Origin: Anisodus tanguticus
Taxonomy: Eukaryota > Streptophyta > Magnoliopsida > Solanales > Solanaceae
NCBI GenBank assembly: GCA_034509755.1
Contig: CM067555.1
Span: forward strand, 10,114,142-10,178,141
Length of the DNA: 64,000 nucleotides
Reading direction: 5' to 3'
Below the pieces are notes generated by a model, which had not been told where the DNA came from, searched no databases, and saw only the letters and a program-made list of their open reading frames with translations. Positions 45,860 through 57,599 of this stretch are shown in pieces. The number at the start of each line of letters is the position of its first letter. The first letter of the stretch is position 1. Both the position numbers and the translations under genes were made by a program.

Positions 45860-46546
45860 ATGGCTTCTCCCAATTCGTCATCCTCCACACAAGACATCAC
45901 ACACATCCTTCTCCTCCTCCATCCTCATCTCCAAACACCTTTCATCCGACATTTGCTGTGACGAACATCAAAAACTTTATCCCTTTGATTCTTGATCAGG
46001 AAGATGAATAATACTCTTCGTGGGTTGAGTTATTTCAAATGCATGCTTGTGCTTACAACGTTCTTAATCACATTGATGACACCACACACAGCGTGGAAAC
46101 GACTTGATGCAATCATCAAGCAATGGATATATGACATTATATCCAAAGATCTACTTCATACTATTATGAAGACAGGCGCTTTCGGCTCACGACTTATGGA
46201 CAAGACTAGAAGAAATTTTTCAAGACAACATACATATGCCATGTATCTGGAGGAACAATTCAATAACACCCGTCTTGAAAACTTTTCTAATATGTCCGAC
46301 TATTGAAAACAATTCAAATTAGTTGCAGATCAACTATCTAATGTGGGCACTCCGATTTCAGAAACAAAAATGGTTTTGCAACTAATTAATGGTTTACCAA
46401 ATGGTCAGTATGATACGCTTGCAATGATGATCCAACAAGTCAATCCCTTCCCTAGTTTCAACAAGGCCGGTATCAATTACTATTGGAGGAAACTAAGCAT
46501 GCCAAACAGGATGAACATAATCAGAAGGCATTGGTGGTTGATGCAT
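45860..46546 (+). pseudogene. gag of Copia derivative 2
   Basis: The ATG at 45860 starts a Ser-rich leader that is soon stopped. The reading resumes as AWKRLDAIIKQWIYDIISKD, MYLEEQFNNTRLENFSNMSD and, after a TGA, QLSNVGTPISETKMVLQLI and QQVNPFPSFNKAG. It is clearly related to the gag at 9714-10082. A frameshift near 46470 removes the zinc-knuckle region. Confidence 0.8.
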
Positions 46547-46851
46547 TGATGACCGCCATAGCACATGCCGGACAACTGCCACATACGGATAGTCCGAGGG
46601 GTGGCCTCGGCGACGACAAATGCAGAAGATAAAGAGATCGCGGTCGAGCCAACAATAGCGATGGCCAAGTCCAACAGGCCCATTACTCATCTCAGTGGGC
46701 CGGTCCATCATCTTGGCACGTTTTCGGAAATTGGGCTTTGTACCCGTACCCGACCATCACGGCCCACAACACAACGTGACAACAACCCAATATTTTAGGC
46801 CAACCTCCAAGCCTACACACGACAGCTCAACCACAATATGCCCACTTCTCA

Positions 46852-48286
46852 ATGGCCCAACAACAACAACAACCACACAACCCGTTTACCCCTACCGAAC
46901 TGGGGCATGCCTTCAACACCATGAATTTACAGCAACCCGATGATGCATGGTATATGGATACGGGTGTCACACACCTTACTTGTAACTCCGGTAATCTTCC
47001 TCAACTGTTTAACTTGAACAATCCTCAATTTATTTTGGTCGGTAATGATAATCGCATTCCAATTCAAGGCTATGGCAATACTCAAACTCCACCACCTCAC
47101 CCTCCCGTTTCCCTAAAAAACGTTCTATCTGCTTCTAATATTATTAAAAACTTAATCTCTGTTAAGAAATTTGCTAGGGACAATTTCGTATCTATTGAGT
47201 TTGACCATTTTGGTTTTCTCGTGTTAAGGACCTACGTACGGGGACAACTCTTACGAAATGCAATAGTGTTGGGGACCTCTATCATTTCTTGTCCACTTCC
47301 ACAACAAGTGTCACTCAACAAACCTCTATAGCCACAATCTCTCCATCAACTTGGCACAGTAGACTTGGGCACCCAGGGGCACATGTTTTTAATTTTCTTA
47401 GAAGTCAAAATTTAATTCAATGTAATAAAAGAAACTATACCCCAACTGCTACTCTTGTCCTCTAGGGAAGCATGTTAGACTGCCTTTTACGTCTACATTG
47501 AGTGTAACTTTTTCTCCTTTTGATATCATTCATGCGGATTTATGGACATCTCATATTACTAGCAACATGAGTCACAAATATTACTTGGTACTTTTGGATG
47601 ACTTTTCACATTTTCTTTGGGTTTATCCTCTAAAATATAAGTCCCAAATTTACTCCACTTTTCTAGAATTTCAGGCGTATGTTAAAATCCAGTTTGAGAA
47701 AAACATCAAAAGGTTTTAATGTGACAATGATCGTGAGTTCAACAATTTCCCTTTTCATAAATTTTGTGCGGAAAATGGCATGGTGTTTTGACTCTCTTGC
47801 CCCCATACCTCACCTCAAAATGGAAAAGCCGAAAGAATACTGCGCACCATCAATAATATGATCCGCACCTTGCTCCTGCATGCTTCTATCCCTCCTTTCT
47901 TTTGAGCCCACGTTTTGCGCATAGCAGCTTATATTCTCAATATATTACCAACGAGTACGCTCCATAATAAAACTCCAACGGAAATCCTCTTCGTCGAATC
48001 CCCTCCTATGGTCACCTCGAATTTTTGGTTGCCTATGCTACCCGAATCTCGCCTCCACGGCTCCTAACAAATTAGCAACTAGGTCTACTCCTTCCATCTT
48101 CTTAGGTTTCCCGTTAAATCACAGGGGGTACTTGTGCTATGAGTTGTCCACAAATAAAATCTAATTTCTCGCCATGTCACATTTGAGGAGCACATTTTCC
48201 CATTCGCAAATATTCGTAAATACCAAGTCATCGATTATAGCTTCCTTGACGATTCGGACACATCCCCTCTAATCCGAAACATAATC
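46852..48286 (+). pseudogene. Protease/pre-integrase and integrase of Copia derivative 2
   Basis: AWYMDTGVTHLTCNSG near 46945 is the protease site (DTG form). LHQLGTVDLGHPGAHVFNFL starts the pre-integrase zinc region. The integrase core gives IIHADLWTS (first Asp), CDNDREFNN (second Asp, after an upstream stop) and NGKAERILRTINNM with the third catalytic Glu present. Stops lie near 47718, 47790 and 47905. The region from 48290 to 48510 is a proline/histidine-rich spacer that ends at the inverted LTR. Confidence 0.8.
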
Positions 48287-48510
48287 CATGGAACTAGTAG
48301 TCCGACCCATCAAACGACCGCCACTGCTTCCGCCCAACCCTATACACACTGCCTACCGACGGACAATGTGCCGTCCCCGCCGTCCCATTCCCCGTCACAC
48401 ACTGCCCGCATCCAGCAGCCCACCCCGTAGCCATCGACCACCCCACAACCCCCGCCACCAATCCCCGAGCCCTCATCGACCACTTCCCTGCCCGCTGCCC
48501 CCGTCAACCC

Positions 48511-48632
48511 ATACAATATATATATGTGTTTACAATTGTAATCCTAATCATATGAGGATATATATACTTTACATAATTACACTAAAATAATAATTACAGA
48601 ATAGTTGGAGAATATTTACGTATTCTCTATCA
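48511..48632 (-). repeat. Inverted partial LTR at right end of Copia derivative 2
   Basis: The reverse complement reads TGATAGAGAATACGTAAATA and continues to ATATATATATTGTAT, matching the left LTR from its first base to just after the AT run. The last 50 or so bases (the R-U5 end with GAGAAAACTCC) are missing. So only the U3-like part is present, facing outward. Confidence 0.82.
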
Positions 48633-49352
48633 TCTACACAATTGATTTGGCTAGGGACCTTCTTCAAGCAAATTTGAGTAGCGGTGGCAACTAAATTTTC
48701 AGCCGACCGGAGTAGCAGATCTGAGTAGTTGCGGAAGCTAAAATTACATCGGAGAGTTGTTTCGTGGTGGTCGGTGGCGACGAGGGGAGAAGAAGCATAG
48801 CCCTAAGATTCTCAGTCAAGAATAAAAATAGAGTATTCTACTTTAAATGTATAATGTATCTATGATAGGTAATTCAAATATACATTATAGTTATATTTTG
48901 TAATTTTTTTAAATAATAGTTACTAAAGGTAAATATATCTTAGAGTTAGCTATGAAATGTAATTATTATTTTGTTCTTCTAAATGATATAGTTTTTTCAT
49001 GTTTCACTGTCAAAACTTTTAAAATTACCTAAGCAGGAGTAATAACTTTTGTTCTTTACTCGCAGTTATTTCCCAACCTATTCTTACGCTTATCACTTCC
49101 AAGTTCCAAGTTATCAGTATGAAACGTATTTCCACCTTTTCTGCTTATAATTATCATAAATGACTATTACCTTTGACGCTTTGACACATGCGATCCCTAG
49201 CTCCCCAAGCTATATTATAATATTCCACTATTTCATATAGTATAAATCAAATGCTAAAACTGACTTAAGATATAGGTCTTTCAGTAAAACATTTTTCACG
49301 AAATAATTTCTCCATGAAAAATATAATTTTATATTATCAGACCAAATAAGAC
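48633..49352. other. Intergenic, no gene seen
   Basis: A GC-richer stretch at 48655-48800 (GGTGGTCGGTGGCGACGAGG) precedes AT-rich DNA. See the note at 44841-45489 on possible element ends. No ORF with a recognisable domain. Confidence 0.45.
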
Positions 49353-49374
49353 TAGGGTTGTTCAGTGGGTCGTG

Positions 49375-49512
49375 TCAGCCCGATCCCGACCACCCCGGCC
49401 CGCCTCGATCCCTCTTAAAAAACGATAGCGGGGTTTGAACTCGGGACGGGACTAAGGATCGTCCCGCCAGTCCCGATCCCGCCCGTCCCGACCCGGCTCG
49501 TCCTGCCCCCCA
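49375..49512. repeat. hAT 5' subterminal GC-rich array
   Basis: Repeated GCCCGATCCCGACC / CCCGTCCCGACCCGG words in otherwise AT-rich DNA. Such subterminal words are the usual transposase-binding sites of hAT elements; here this is inferred from position and repetition only. Confidence 0.6.
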
Positions 49513-49997
49513 TCCCGACCCTCCCCCTGGAAAAATAACCCTTGCACAACGACCAAATTTAGATTTTGGCCTTTGTGCAACATCTATAACGGCCATTTTG
49601 GCCTCCCCCACCCCATACTCTCATACTCCCTTAATATTTATTTTTAACCCCTAAGATAGTATATTTACACTTTAACCCTATTTCTCAACTATAAATACCT
49701 CATTTTTCTCTTCATTTTTCTCACAAATCTTCCTACCATCTCTCTACAAGTCTACATTTCCTACTAAATATTTTATTTTATTTGCTTATTTATATCAAAG
49801 TTCAAAAATTGGGAGTGAAGTTGGCAACTAGCTTGAGGATCATCCATCGAGCAAAGTTTCAATTTTCAACCTCGATTACACGTCGACGTTACGTCCGCGT
49901 TTGGTACCTTCGTTCCTTCTTTAAATTATTATTGTTACTTAATTTTAATTATCGTACTTAATTTTATTATATTTGATTATTTATTTTCCTAATTATA

Positions 49998-50374
49998 ATG
50001 GAACGAATTGGACGTTTTATTTCTGGTAGAGATACTGGGGGTAACAGGGGTAAGGGTGCATCTTCTAGTAATCTTATTCCTAGTCCCGATGATTTCACTC
50101 ATACAGATGAAACTGATTTTTTAATGATATTAATATACCATTAGATCATGAGGTATATTCTGCATCTGAACCTGACTTTAATTTCGAATATGAATTAGAC
50201 GATAATGTAGATAACACACCCACTAGTGCACCTCCACCTTAGGCTCAGACTGAAACTCAAATTGGAATGCCTCTTATTCCCCCTAGTATGAGTCTAGGCC
50301 TAAGACAACGAAAATTAAAAACACCTACATGAGACTTTTTTGATAGGTATATTGATAATGAACTAGCTAGATGT
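49998..50374 (+). pseudogene. hAT transposase, N-terminal part up to the BED finger
   Basis: The ATG at 49998 begins MERIGRFISGRDTGGNRGKG, a basic, Ser/Gly-rich leader. After a frameshift near 50125 an acidic stretch follows. Two in-frame stops (about 50240 and 50330) precede FFDRYIDNELARC, the approach to the BED zinc finger. The coding sequence then breaks off at the first zinc-ligand cysteine codon, where the solo LTR is inserted. Confidence 0.75.
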
Positions 50375-53140
50375 TGTCACGACCCGACCCGACCCGACGG
50401 CCGCGACTAACCGCCCTAATGACGTCATTATACTAACTGTCACACATAATCCAACTAGCACTTAATGAGTCTAAAATCCGGCAGCATAACGCTGCAATAA
50501 CAACATATGCCAGGGTAGGCAAGCCGACAAGGCTGCCTTTACCCCCGAATGTACCTGCCTCCCGAGGAGTCACAACTAGCCAACACAATACAACAAGCAA
50601 GCCGACAAGGCTGCCACTAGATAATGTCATATATACACGGGGACACCCCAACACAGAGTACAATAGCATGACTGACCAAAACAGAGTTATAACCCTTACA
50701 TAAGTACAACCCACAACTGTCTACAGACCTCTATAAGAAGGACAACGACATATGACGGGACAGGGCCCCGTCGTGCCCCTAAATATACATAAATCAAAAT
50801 AATAGGGTTATGTACCAAAATGGTAAAGCTCGGATCAAAGGAGCTTTCCAAACATTACAAGCAGAACCTAAACCGGAGGATCACCAAACCGAGCACCGTA
50901 CTGCGGCATGAACGCAGCCCCCCGAGGAAAGGGGGTCAGTACGAAATAATGTACTGAGTATGTAAACATGAAGTACTGCAAATGAGATCATAAGTAGCCA
51001 ATGGATAACAAGAGATCAGTATAAAAATCAGGATCCAAATCCAACTGTGCCATAAACAATAAAAGTCAGTTGTCTTATAAAAATGAGAGTCAAGTCAAGA
51101 AAACATGAATGCCTGTCCATATACATATATATATATACCTGTAAGGTAACCCGGCCCACTAATGCGGGACTCGGTGGAATCATATCATAACCCGGCCCAT
51201 ACTGGGACTCGGTGAAGTCATATCATAACCCGGTCCATACTGGGACTCGGTGAAGTCATATCTCATCTATGGATCCATCCTACGTAACCCGGCCCTCTAG
51301 TGAGGGACTCGGTGAAAAATGCAAGGTTGTGCACGAACATAACCCGGCCCGGGACTCGGTGAAGTAAAGTAATAACACTTAGCACGAGTAGATTTCATGA
51401 GTAATCATATGCAATCAAATTTTCATTTGACTCTCAATAAAATCATTATAATAATGTCATAATAAACTCTTTACTGAAAAATCATAGGCACTTCTCATAA
51501 CTAACATCTTTAGGAATTAAACTGTATAAGAATCATGTACGTCCGCCGTACTTTCATTAAATAAAAATCATGCCAAAGAAAGAAGGAATAGTTCACATAC
51601 CTCTTAGACGAACTAATCAACTCAATATTAGAGTACGTCTCGTTTTAGAACTTCAACCTATAATAATGGTAATACGTTCGTCAATTCTATGATCACTAGC
51701 ATACTTTATATCGAATAACGACTTCCTATTCTATCAAAATTTGGGCAGCACTTCCCTTGTTTATACATGTTTCCACAACTTCCAAACGAAGCTAATAACA
51801 TCAATAACCAAGCACCAATTAAGGGCACAACCAAAACAGCAATAAAGGGGATTTACACACCCACTTCTCATATAAATTTAGCCTCTTAATCCACATTAAA
51901 ACAGCCCACAAAAATAGTCCATGTTCCAACAACAACGAGGGTAGAATGTGAAGCCTTTCTACACTTTCTACACCCTTATTCCTTTAGGACTTACATTAGC
52001 AATTACCACGCTTAAACATGCATAATGGTAACTAAATTTTTAGCATTATAACACCATAAAACAGTCCCTAAAACAGTCCATATCCATCTCAACATGTCCA
52101 ACGATTTCATGCAAGTTCTTGGCCACAACATGTCATAATTCCACAACTCTTCTCTTAACTCCTAATATCCAATTCCATATTTCAATACTTTCATATAACT
52201 AATTTTAAACTTTAATATCAATGTTTCCTTTCAATTTCATCATGCAATTAGTGATAATAATAACAACAATAACCAACGAATCCAACAACACCAAAATTTA
52301 TCCCAAATTGGCAACTAGCCCAAAATTGTCACATGCATTGTTTAAATTCCAAATTTTTCCTTAACACAAATTCATATCCTTAATTCTAACAACATGCATT
52401 CCAATTATATTATAGAAAGAAGAATTTTATACCTCAAATTTCGTCCAAAACAGTCCGCACGAGTTTGCTCACTGCCCGGTCCGAAAATCCCACTTGTTTT
52501 CGTATTTCTTTCCCCTTTTTGTTCACTTCTTCAACTCCAATTGACATGCAAGTGTTCTACAATGTTAAGCCATCATCCCTACACGTTTTTCTTCCAAAAT
52601 TTCATCCCAAAAATCTCGAAATTTCTGGGCAAATTCTCGGCAAGCAGTGGTTGTTTTTGCCACTGTTTTTGGTGTTGTTTTGGCTTCTAATTTTTGGTGA
52701 AAAATGTAGTCTAAGAAGAGGAGATAAAAACCTTAATTTTGATTATGGGTGGGGGGTTTCTCGTCTGGGCTTGGAGGAGAGAAGAGAGGAGAGTTTTTGG
52801 TTAAGTTAGAATGAAGATGAAGAGGTGAGTGTAGGTTATAAACAAAAATCTGAATTTTTCTTATTACACTTTGGCCCCCAAGTTCTTCAATTAATAAATC
52901 TCAAACCCACTTCTTTTAATTCCCGAGAATTTCATAAGCCTCGTATCCTCAATGTCATAATTTTATAATACATTATTAACCCATATCGAGACTATAAATT
53001 TTTTATAAGTTTCCAACGTCACCCTCATTGTGACCAACATCTTTCGGAATCACATCCTCTTGTATACTAATTTCCGGTATTTGAATCCTATTTCCTTAAT
53101 TACGTTCTTAATTATCGTCTTAATCTTACGAGGTGTAACA
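50375..53140 (+). mobile_element. Solo LTR (gypsy-type, TGTCACGACC start)
   Basis: It starts TGTCACGACCCGACC and ends ACGAGGTGTAACA. GATGT before and TATGT after form a 5-bp target duplication with one change. The 2766-bp length suits the long LTRs of some gypsy lineages, and no primer site, gag or pol is inside, so it is most simply a solo LTR left by LTR-LTR recombination. It contains a five-unit minisatellite (51140-51365). Removing it in thought restores the CXXC part of the BED finger codons, which supports the boundaries. Confidence 0.75.
51140..51365. repeat. Minisatellite inside the solo LTR
   Basis: Five units each start TAACCCGGCCC (or GGTCC) and contain GGGACTCGGTGAA. Spacing varies from about 30 to 60 bp. 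The words carry short GC-rich inverted repeats, such as GCCCACTAATGCGGGAC. Confidence 0.85.
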
Positions 53141-54597
53141 TATGTAAAATTTGTCAAGAAGTGTATAAATTTAAAATCAGTAAATGTCAAGGTGGGACGA
53201 GAGGTTTAATGAGACATGTGGAAAATCTCACAAAGCAAGGTATAATCAATACCTAGCTGAAAAATCGGGTGTGTCAATGCCTTATGAGTCGGGACAAGGT
53301 TCACATAGTGTCTCCGACCAAGTATATGGTCGAATTAACCCGATGACAGGTGGAATTATAGGTCCAAAATATGATAAACACAAAGATAGGGAAAATATAC
53401 CAAAATTAGTTGTGGTGGAGGGTTTGCCTTTTTCATTTCCTTCCCTTCTGGTTTTATTCATTAAATTAGAGAAACGTATAACCATGCTTTTAACGATTTT
53501 CCTATATCAACTGTTAGAAGAGATGTTTTTAAATTTGCACATGAATATCAACAATATTTACTCTATGCATTATATCATTTTAATGGAAAAGTGGCTATCA
53601 CTTCTGATATAGGCAGTAGTACTAACGGTAATGATTATTTAACTGTAACATGTCATTGGATAGATCAGAGTTGGTCTATGCAAAAATGTATTTTAGCATA
53701 TAGATATATTGATGATGGGCACACTGGATCTTTTATTGCAAGAAATATACATAAAATTTGTGAATATTATGGAATAACTGATAAAATTATGACTGTTACA
53801 TTAGATAATTCTACTTCTAATGATTATGATGTAAACCTTTTAAAAACTCGATTAACTCCATCTTTTCCCGATAATTTTCATATAAGATGTGCATGTCATA
53901 TTTATAACTTAGTTGTAAAGGATGGCCTAAAACTTTTTGAAAACATTATTGATAAAGTAAAATTTGCTATAAACTTTATTTTTTAAGGTAATAAAATACA
54001 ACAACGCAAAGAGTATAAAAAAACTTATCATGATTGTGGATTACCTTATAGAAAAATTCCTGAAGAAGTAGCGGCTAGGTGGAATTCTCTGTATGAACAA
54101 CTACTTATTGCTCACAAGTATAGAAGACCTATAACTTTATTATTTAACACTCATAATCAAAATTCAAGGGATAAGCTCGTAGATAATGATTGGATTTTTT
54201 TTTTTAGAACTTATTGGATTTTTAGAGAAAAATTTTCTAGCTACTAAAAGATTTTTCTGGTATTTAGTATCCTACTATTTCAACTATGTTATTTTATATA
54301 GCTCTAATATTTTCGGAAAGCGCTTTTTCTGCTGGAGGGTTTCAAATAGGAGAGCATAGACACTCATTGGCGGGAGACATCTTGGAGAATGCAGTTTTAT
54401 TCAGAGATTGGATTAGAGCGGAGCGTAGGAGGTGCGGTCAACCAGAGATCAACGAAGAAGACGACTACAACTACAACAAAATCTTATCCGAGGGAGTAGG
54501 AAGCGACGTCGAACAATTTGACCAATTACTTCTAATTCCGACAGAAGATCCTCAAGAGATTGTGAGGAAATTAGAAAGAGTATGGTTGACTATGTAA
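53141..54597 (+). pseudogene. hAT transposase, BED finger remainder to dimerisation domain
   Basis: The frame resumes with YVKFVKK/CKICQEVYKF and GGTRGLMRHVE, the rest of the BED finger. Next come FPISTVRRDVFKFAHEYQQ, the catalytic core marks ITSDIGSS and TLDNSTSND (two acidic positions) and HIRCACHIYNLVVKDGL. IPEEVAARWNSLYEQL follows after 54000. From 54306 the reading jumps straight to SESAFSAGGFQIGEHRHSLA, the hATC domain, ending IRKLERVW-like at 54597. Compared with 43390-44010, some 600 bp are missing at the jump. Frameshifts lie near 53455, 53980 and 54230. Confidence 0.82.
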
Positions 54598-54789
54598 TTT
54601 TTTAATGAAAATTTTACTATGTGATTTGCAACTTTTGAACTACGAAACAATGTTGCAATTTTGAAATTGTATTACAATTTTTTTTATATTTCTATTAAAT
54701 AATATAAGAGACACAAAAATAGCATTAGGATGTTTTTATTCACTATCTTGTTCATTTATTTAAGTGTTTATATATATATATATATGTAT

Positions 54790-54990
54790 ATAAAACTCGA
54801 ATCCCGCAACCCGACCCGTCCCTTCCCCCAAATTCCGGTCCCTGTTCTGGCGGGATGTGGGACGAGACCTCTTCTCGTCCCACCTATCCCGGCTTGCCAG
54901 TCCTGCCGGATCCCGATCCCGACCACCCCCGTCCCGCCAGAGCCCATCCCGCTGGATCCCGTTGGATCCCGTCCCATCCCGTCCCACTGA
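54790..54990. repeat. hAT 3' subterminal GC-rich array
   Basis: Runs of CCCGTCCC, GATCCCG and TGGATCCCGT up to the terminal repeat, parallel to those at 1-214 and 44510-44680. Confidence 0.65.
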
Positions 54991-55007
54991 CCAGCCCTAA
55001 ATAATAC

Positions 55008-56339
55008 TAGACTTCTCTTAATGAAGCCGCCGTGTCTTTCTTTTCCAAAAGCAAAATTACATTTAGTTCATAGACGACAAACATTTTTGCAAGAGAGACT
55101 AATCAATAGTCACTATAATTGTACTCTCTCTATTTCCAAATGTTATTCATTTTGGAAATAATTGTTTTACAACAACATACACAGTGTAATCCACAAGTAG
55201 GATTTGGTGAGGATAGAGTATACACAGACCTTAACCCTACCTTGAGAGGTAGAGATATTATTTCCGTTAGACGGTTAAATATTGTGTTTTTAAATATTTA
55301 ACATTTTAAATAAAAAGAACTTAGAAGTCCTTTATTACATTCCCCTCCCCCCAACTGCTTTAATCACTGCAGTATTAATTAACAAAAGTGGTTAATGAAA
55401 GATATATTTTTAAACAAATACTATTATGATTAAGATTATTAAATGTGTTTCTTAAAGGTATATAAAAACCTTACAAAAAAAAAAAAAAAAATCCCCTCAA
55501 AAGACATCACACATCGACCTGAAAATGTTGCCTTTAGTGTCTAACCAAATAAAGGGAGTAGATAAGAAATTTGTTTAAAGATATGATAGAGCTGAGACAA
55601 TAAGTAGTGTCAGTTTTATTTCCTAGAGAAGACATTAAAAGGTTAAGTATGCCAGACAAATAATTTCACAATAGTAGAACGGCAATCATAACAACTATTT
55701 AATTCACATAAGGTACAATCAAGATCAAGTTTGACTGCCTCATCTCCCCTTTTATTTTTTTTTTCTTTCATTTATTACTGTGTATGAAAATTAAATGTTT
55801 GGCACTTTATGTAGGGAATGATTTTCTATTTTATATTTTTCGGCGAATTGCTGGATGTTAATGTTTTGTCAGATTGTAAGGTTGCATTATTCACTGAAAA
55901 TATAGTACTATGTGATTAAAGAAAAGGCGATCACATATCTTTTTTTTTAACAAATTATAAAAATACTTTATTTGGTAGATATAATAATGTTGTTGAAATT
56001 AATTCAAAGCCAGAAGATTTTATTGTCTGTGCCCTTTCCATGGCGGATACCCACCGTCCCACTACAGCTAACCAATACAACCAACAAAAGCTACAAAGGC
56101 CTGTAATCCAATGTGTCGGCCCATTTTCAAATTACATTTTATTTGATGGTGACCTTTTGTCCATTCAACAGGGCGCAGTTGTAGCTTCGTCACTAATTAG
56201 ATTCAAAGTTGTCACACGAGTTAAATTGTAACTTTTTTCAGTATAATAATGTTTTTACACATTTTGTCTTTGGGATTCAGGGTTACTTATGACTTAATTA
56301 TGTCGTATGTTAATTAGGGTAATAATGTTATCAAAATTG
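55008..56339. other. Intergenic, no gene seen
   Basis: AT-rich DNA with a LINE tail at 55165-55262. The ORF at 56040-56231 (63 codons) has no recognisable domain. Confidence 0.5.
55165..55262 (-). repeat. LINE 3'-tail-like fragment
   Basis: ACAACAACATACACAGTGTA, then CCACAAGTAGGATTTGGTGA and AGAGTATACACAGACCTTAA. In reverse complement this matches 40025-40116 of the RTE-type LINE. A short 5'-truncated copy or related SINE. Confidence 0.65.
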
Positions 56340-57140
56340 ACCCATCTTTTTTAACCTTACAAAAAATGACGAAACCTCCTCTCTCGCTCTCGCTCTGTCG
56401 CGCTTCTCTCTCTCTGCCGCGTTAGGGCTTCCATCTCGGCCCGAAACTCCCTAAACCCTTGGAAACCATAGCTCGAGAGCTTTTTAACAGTGACGGAGAC
56501 GCCATAGTTGAGCTTTACTTTGTACACCATCCTGAAACTTCTTCGCCGATGATGAGTTCCGGCGAGAAATCTCGAGTCACGTCAGCGAGTTCCTTCACGG
56601 AGATCCGACTTAGAGATGGGTTAAATGTCGCACTTTTAGTTATTGTGATGGAAGAAAGATCCATATTGGCGGTGACAGAGATGAAATTACCAACTTTGGG
56701 AAGTCGTCGGATGTGATTGAGTCTGCGATAGAGAACCTGTTAGATGCAGGGGTAGTGGGTGTATAATATTGAATAATAGTGTATATGAGTGTATACACCC
56801 CTCTTATATATTATTATAGTTACACCAATATGCATAATGTATCTGTCTTGTATAAAAGTGTAATTCTTATTGAAAACCAATCAAGATCTATGTTTATGCC
56901 CACTTATACAATATTGTACAATTGTGTATAAATGTGTATTTTCGTGTATAATATTGTATAATTTATAGTGTTTATACCTACACATTATAGACTTTCATAC
57001 ACCTATATACATAATGTACCTGTCTTTTGTATATAAGTGTATAACATTGTATAAATATATTTTCGGGCTATATTTTACAATGTAAGTTTTGGCCTATATT
57101 TTTGCAATGTAAACAACAAAGTGTACTTTTATGAAATTTC
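56340..57140. other. Gene-like GC-richer segment, possible captured gene fragment
   Basis: A CT-rich leader (CTCTCTCGCTCTCGCTCTGT) at 56379 is followed by GC-richer sequence with an 85-codon ORF (56459-56716) that I do not recognise. It then passes abruptly into AT-rich DNA with GTGTATAATATTG words repeated in both orientations (56756-57060). It may be the 5' end of a gene, a gene fragment in a non-autonomous DNA element, or a decayed gene. Confidence 0.35.
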
Positions 57141-57599
57141 CCCTTTTAACTTACTCGATAATCACATCAATAAGGTATTGTTGTAGTGATTACCACTGAA
57201 GGGTGTCAAATGCTACGAAAAGTGAAAACAAGAGATGAAAATAAATCAAATGCCATTTCTATTTTCGATTTTCGGAAATTATGTCGTCCGACACCAGTAA
57301 CAACATTTTAGCATAACAGAAAAAACTTGAAGAGCAAATGCAGTGGAAATTTAAAGGACACAAATGTTTTAAATTTTCATAAGTAATATATATTATATAA
57401 CTTATGATGGTCAATGATCAAATGTATTGTATATATATTATATACAAATGGATAAATTCCTTTCTTTACAAATTTACAAGATAAAACGGAAAGGAATTAA
57501 AAGTTCAAGTCGCAGATGACTTCTGCATGAAAAATCTAACTAAGTATACATAGACAACATATCATTACAATCGCTCCATACAAAAATAATATAGAATCT

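Larger units (their letters stand above)
45490..48632 (+). mobile_element. Ty1/copia derivative 2 with inverted partial right LTR
   Basis: Left LTR and primer site, broken gag, protease/pre-integrase and integrase, then an abrupt join at 48511 to a reversed, partial LTR of the same family. Reverse transcriptase, RNase H and a direct 3' LTR are absent. Flanks (CAATT and TCTAC) show no target duplication. The layout repeats that of 9082-13445, with a different break point. Confidence 0.85.
49353..54999 (+). mobile_element. hAT transposon, both ends present, disrupted
   Basis: The left end TAGGGTTGTTCAGTGGG and the right end (reverse TAGGGCTGGTCAGTGGG) are terminal inverted repeats. AATAAGAC (49345-49352) and AATAATAC (55000-55007) form an 8-bp target duplication with one change. 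GC-rich CCCGACCC arrays lie inside both ends. The transposase gene is split by a 2.77-kb solo LTR (50375-53140), has several frame breaks and lacks the segment just before the dimerisation domain. It is the best preserved of the three hAT copies in the window. Confidence 0.9.

Noticed and set aside
54760..54990. Pro/Arg-rich ORFs over the hAT end arrays (also at 11-227 and 44447-44751)
   Set aside because: They are translations of the repeated CCCGACCC words in several frames, not proteins.
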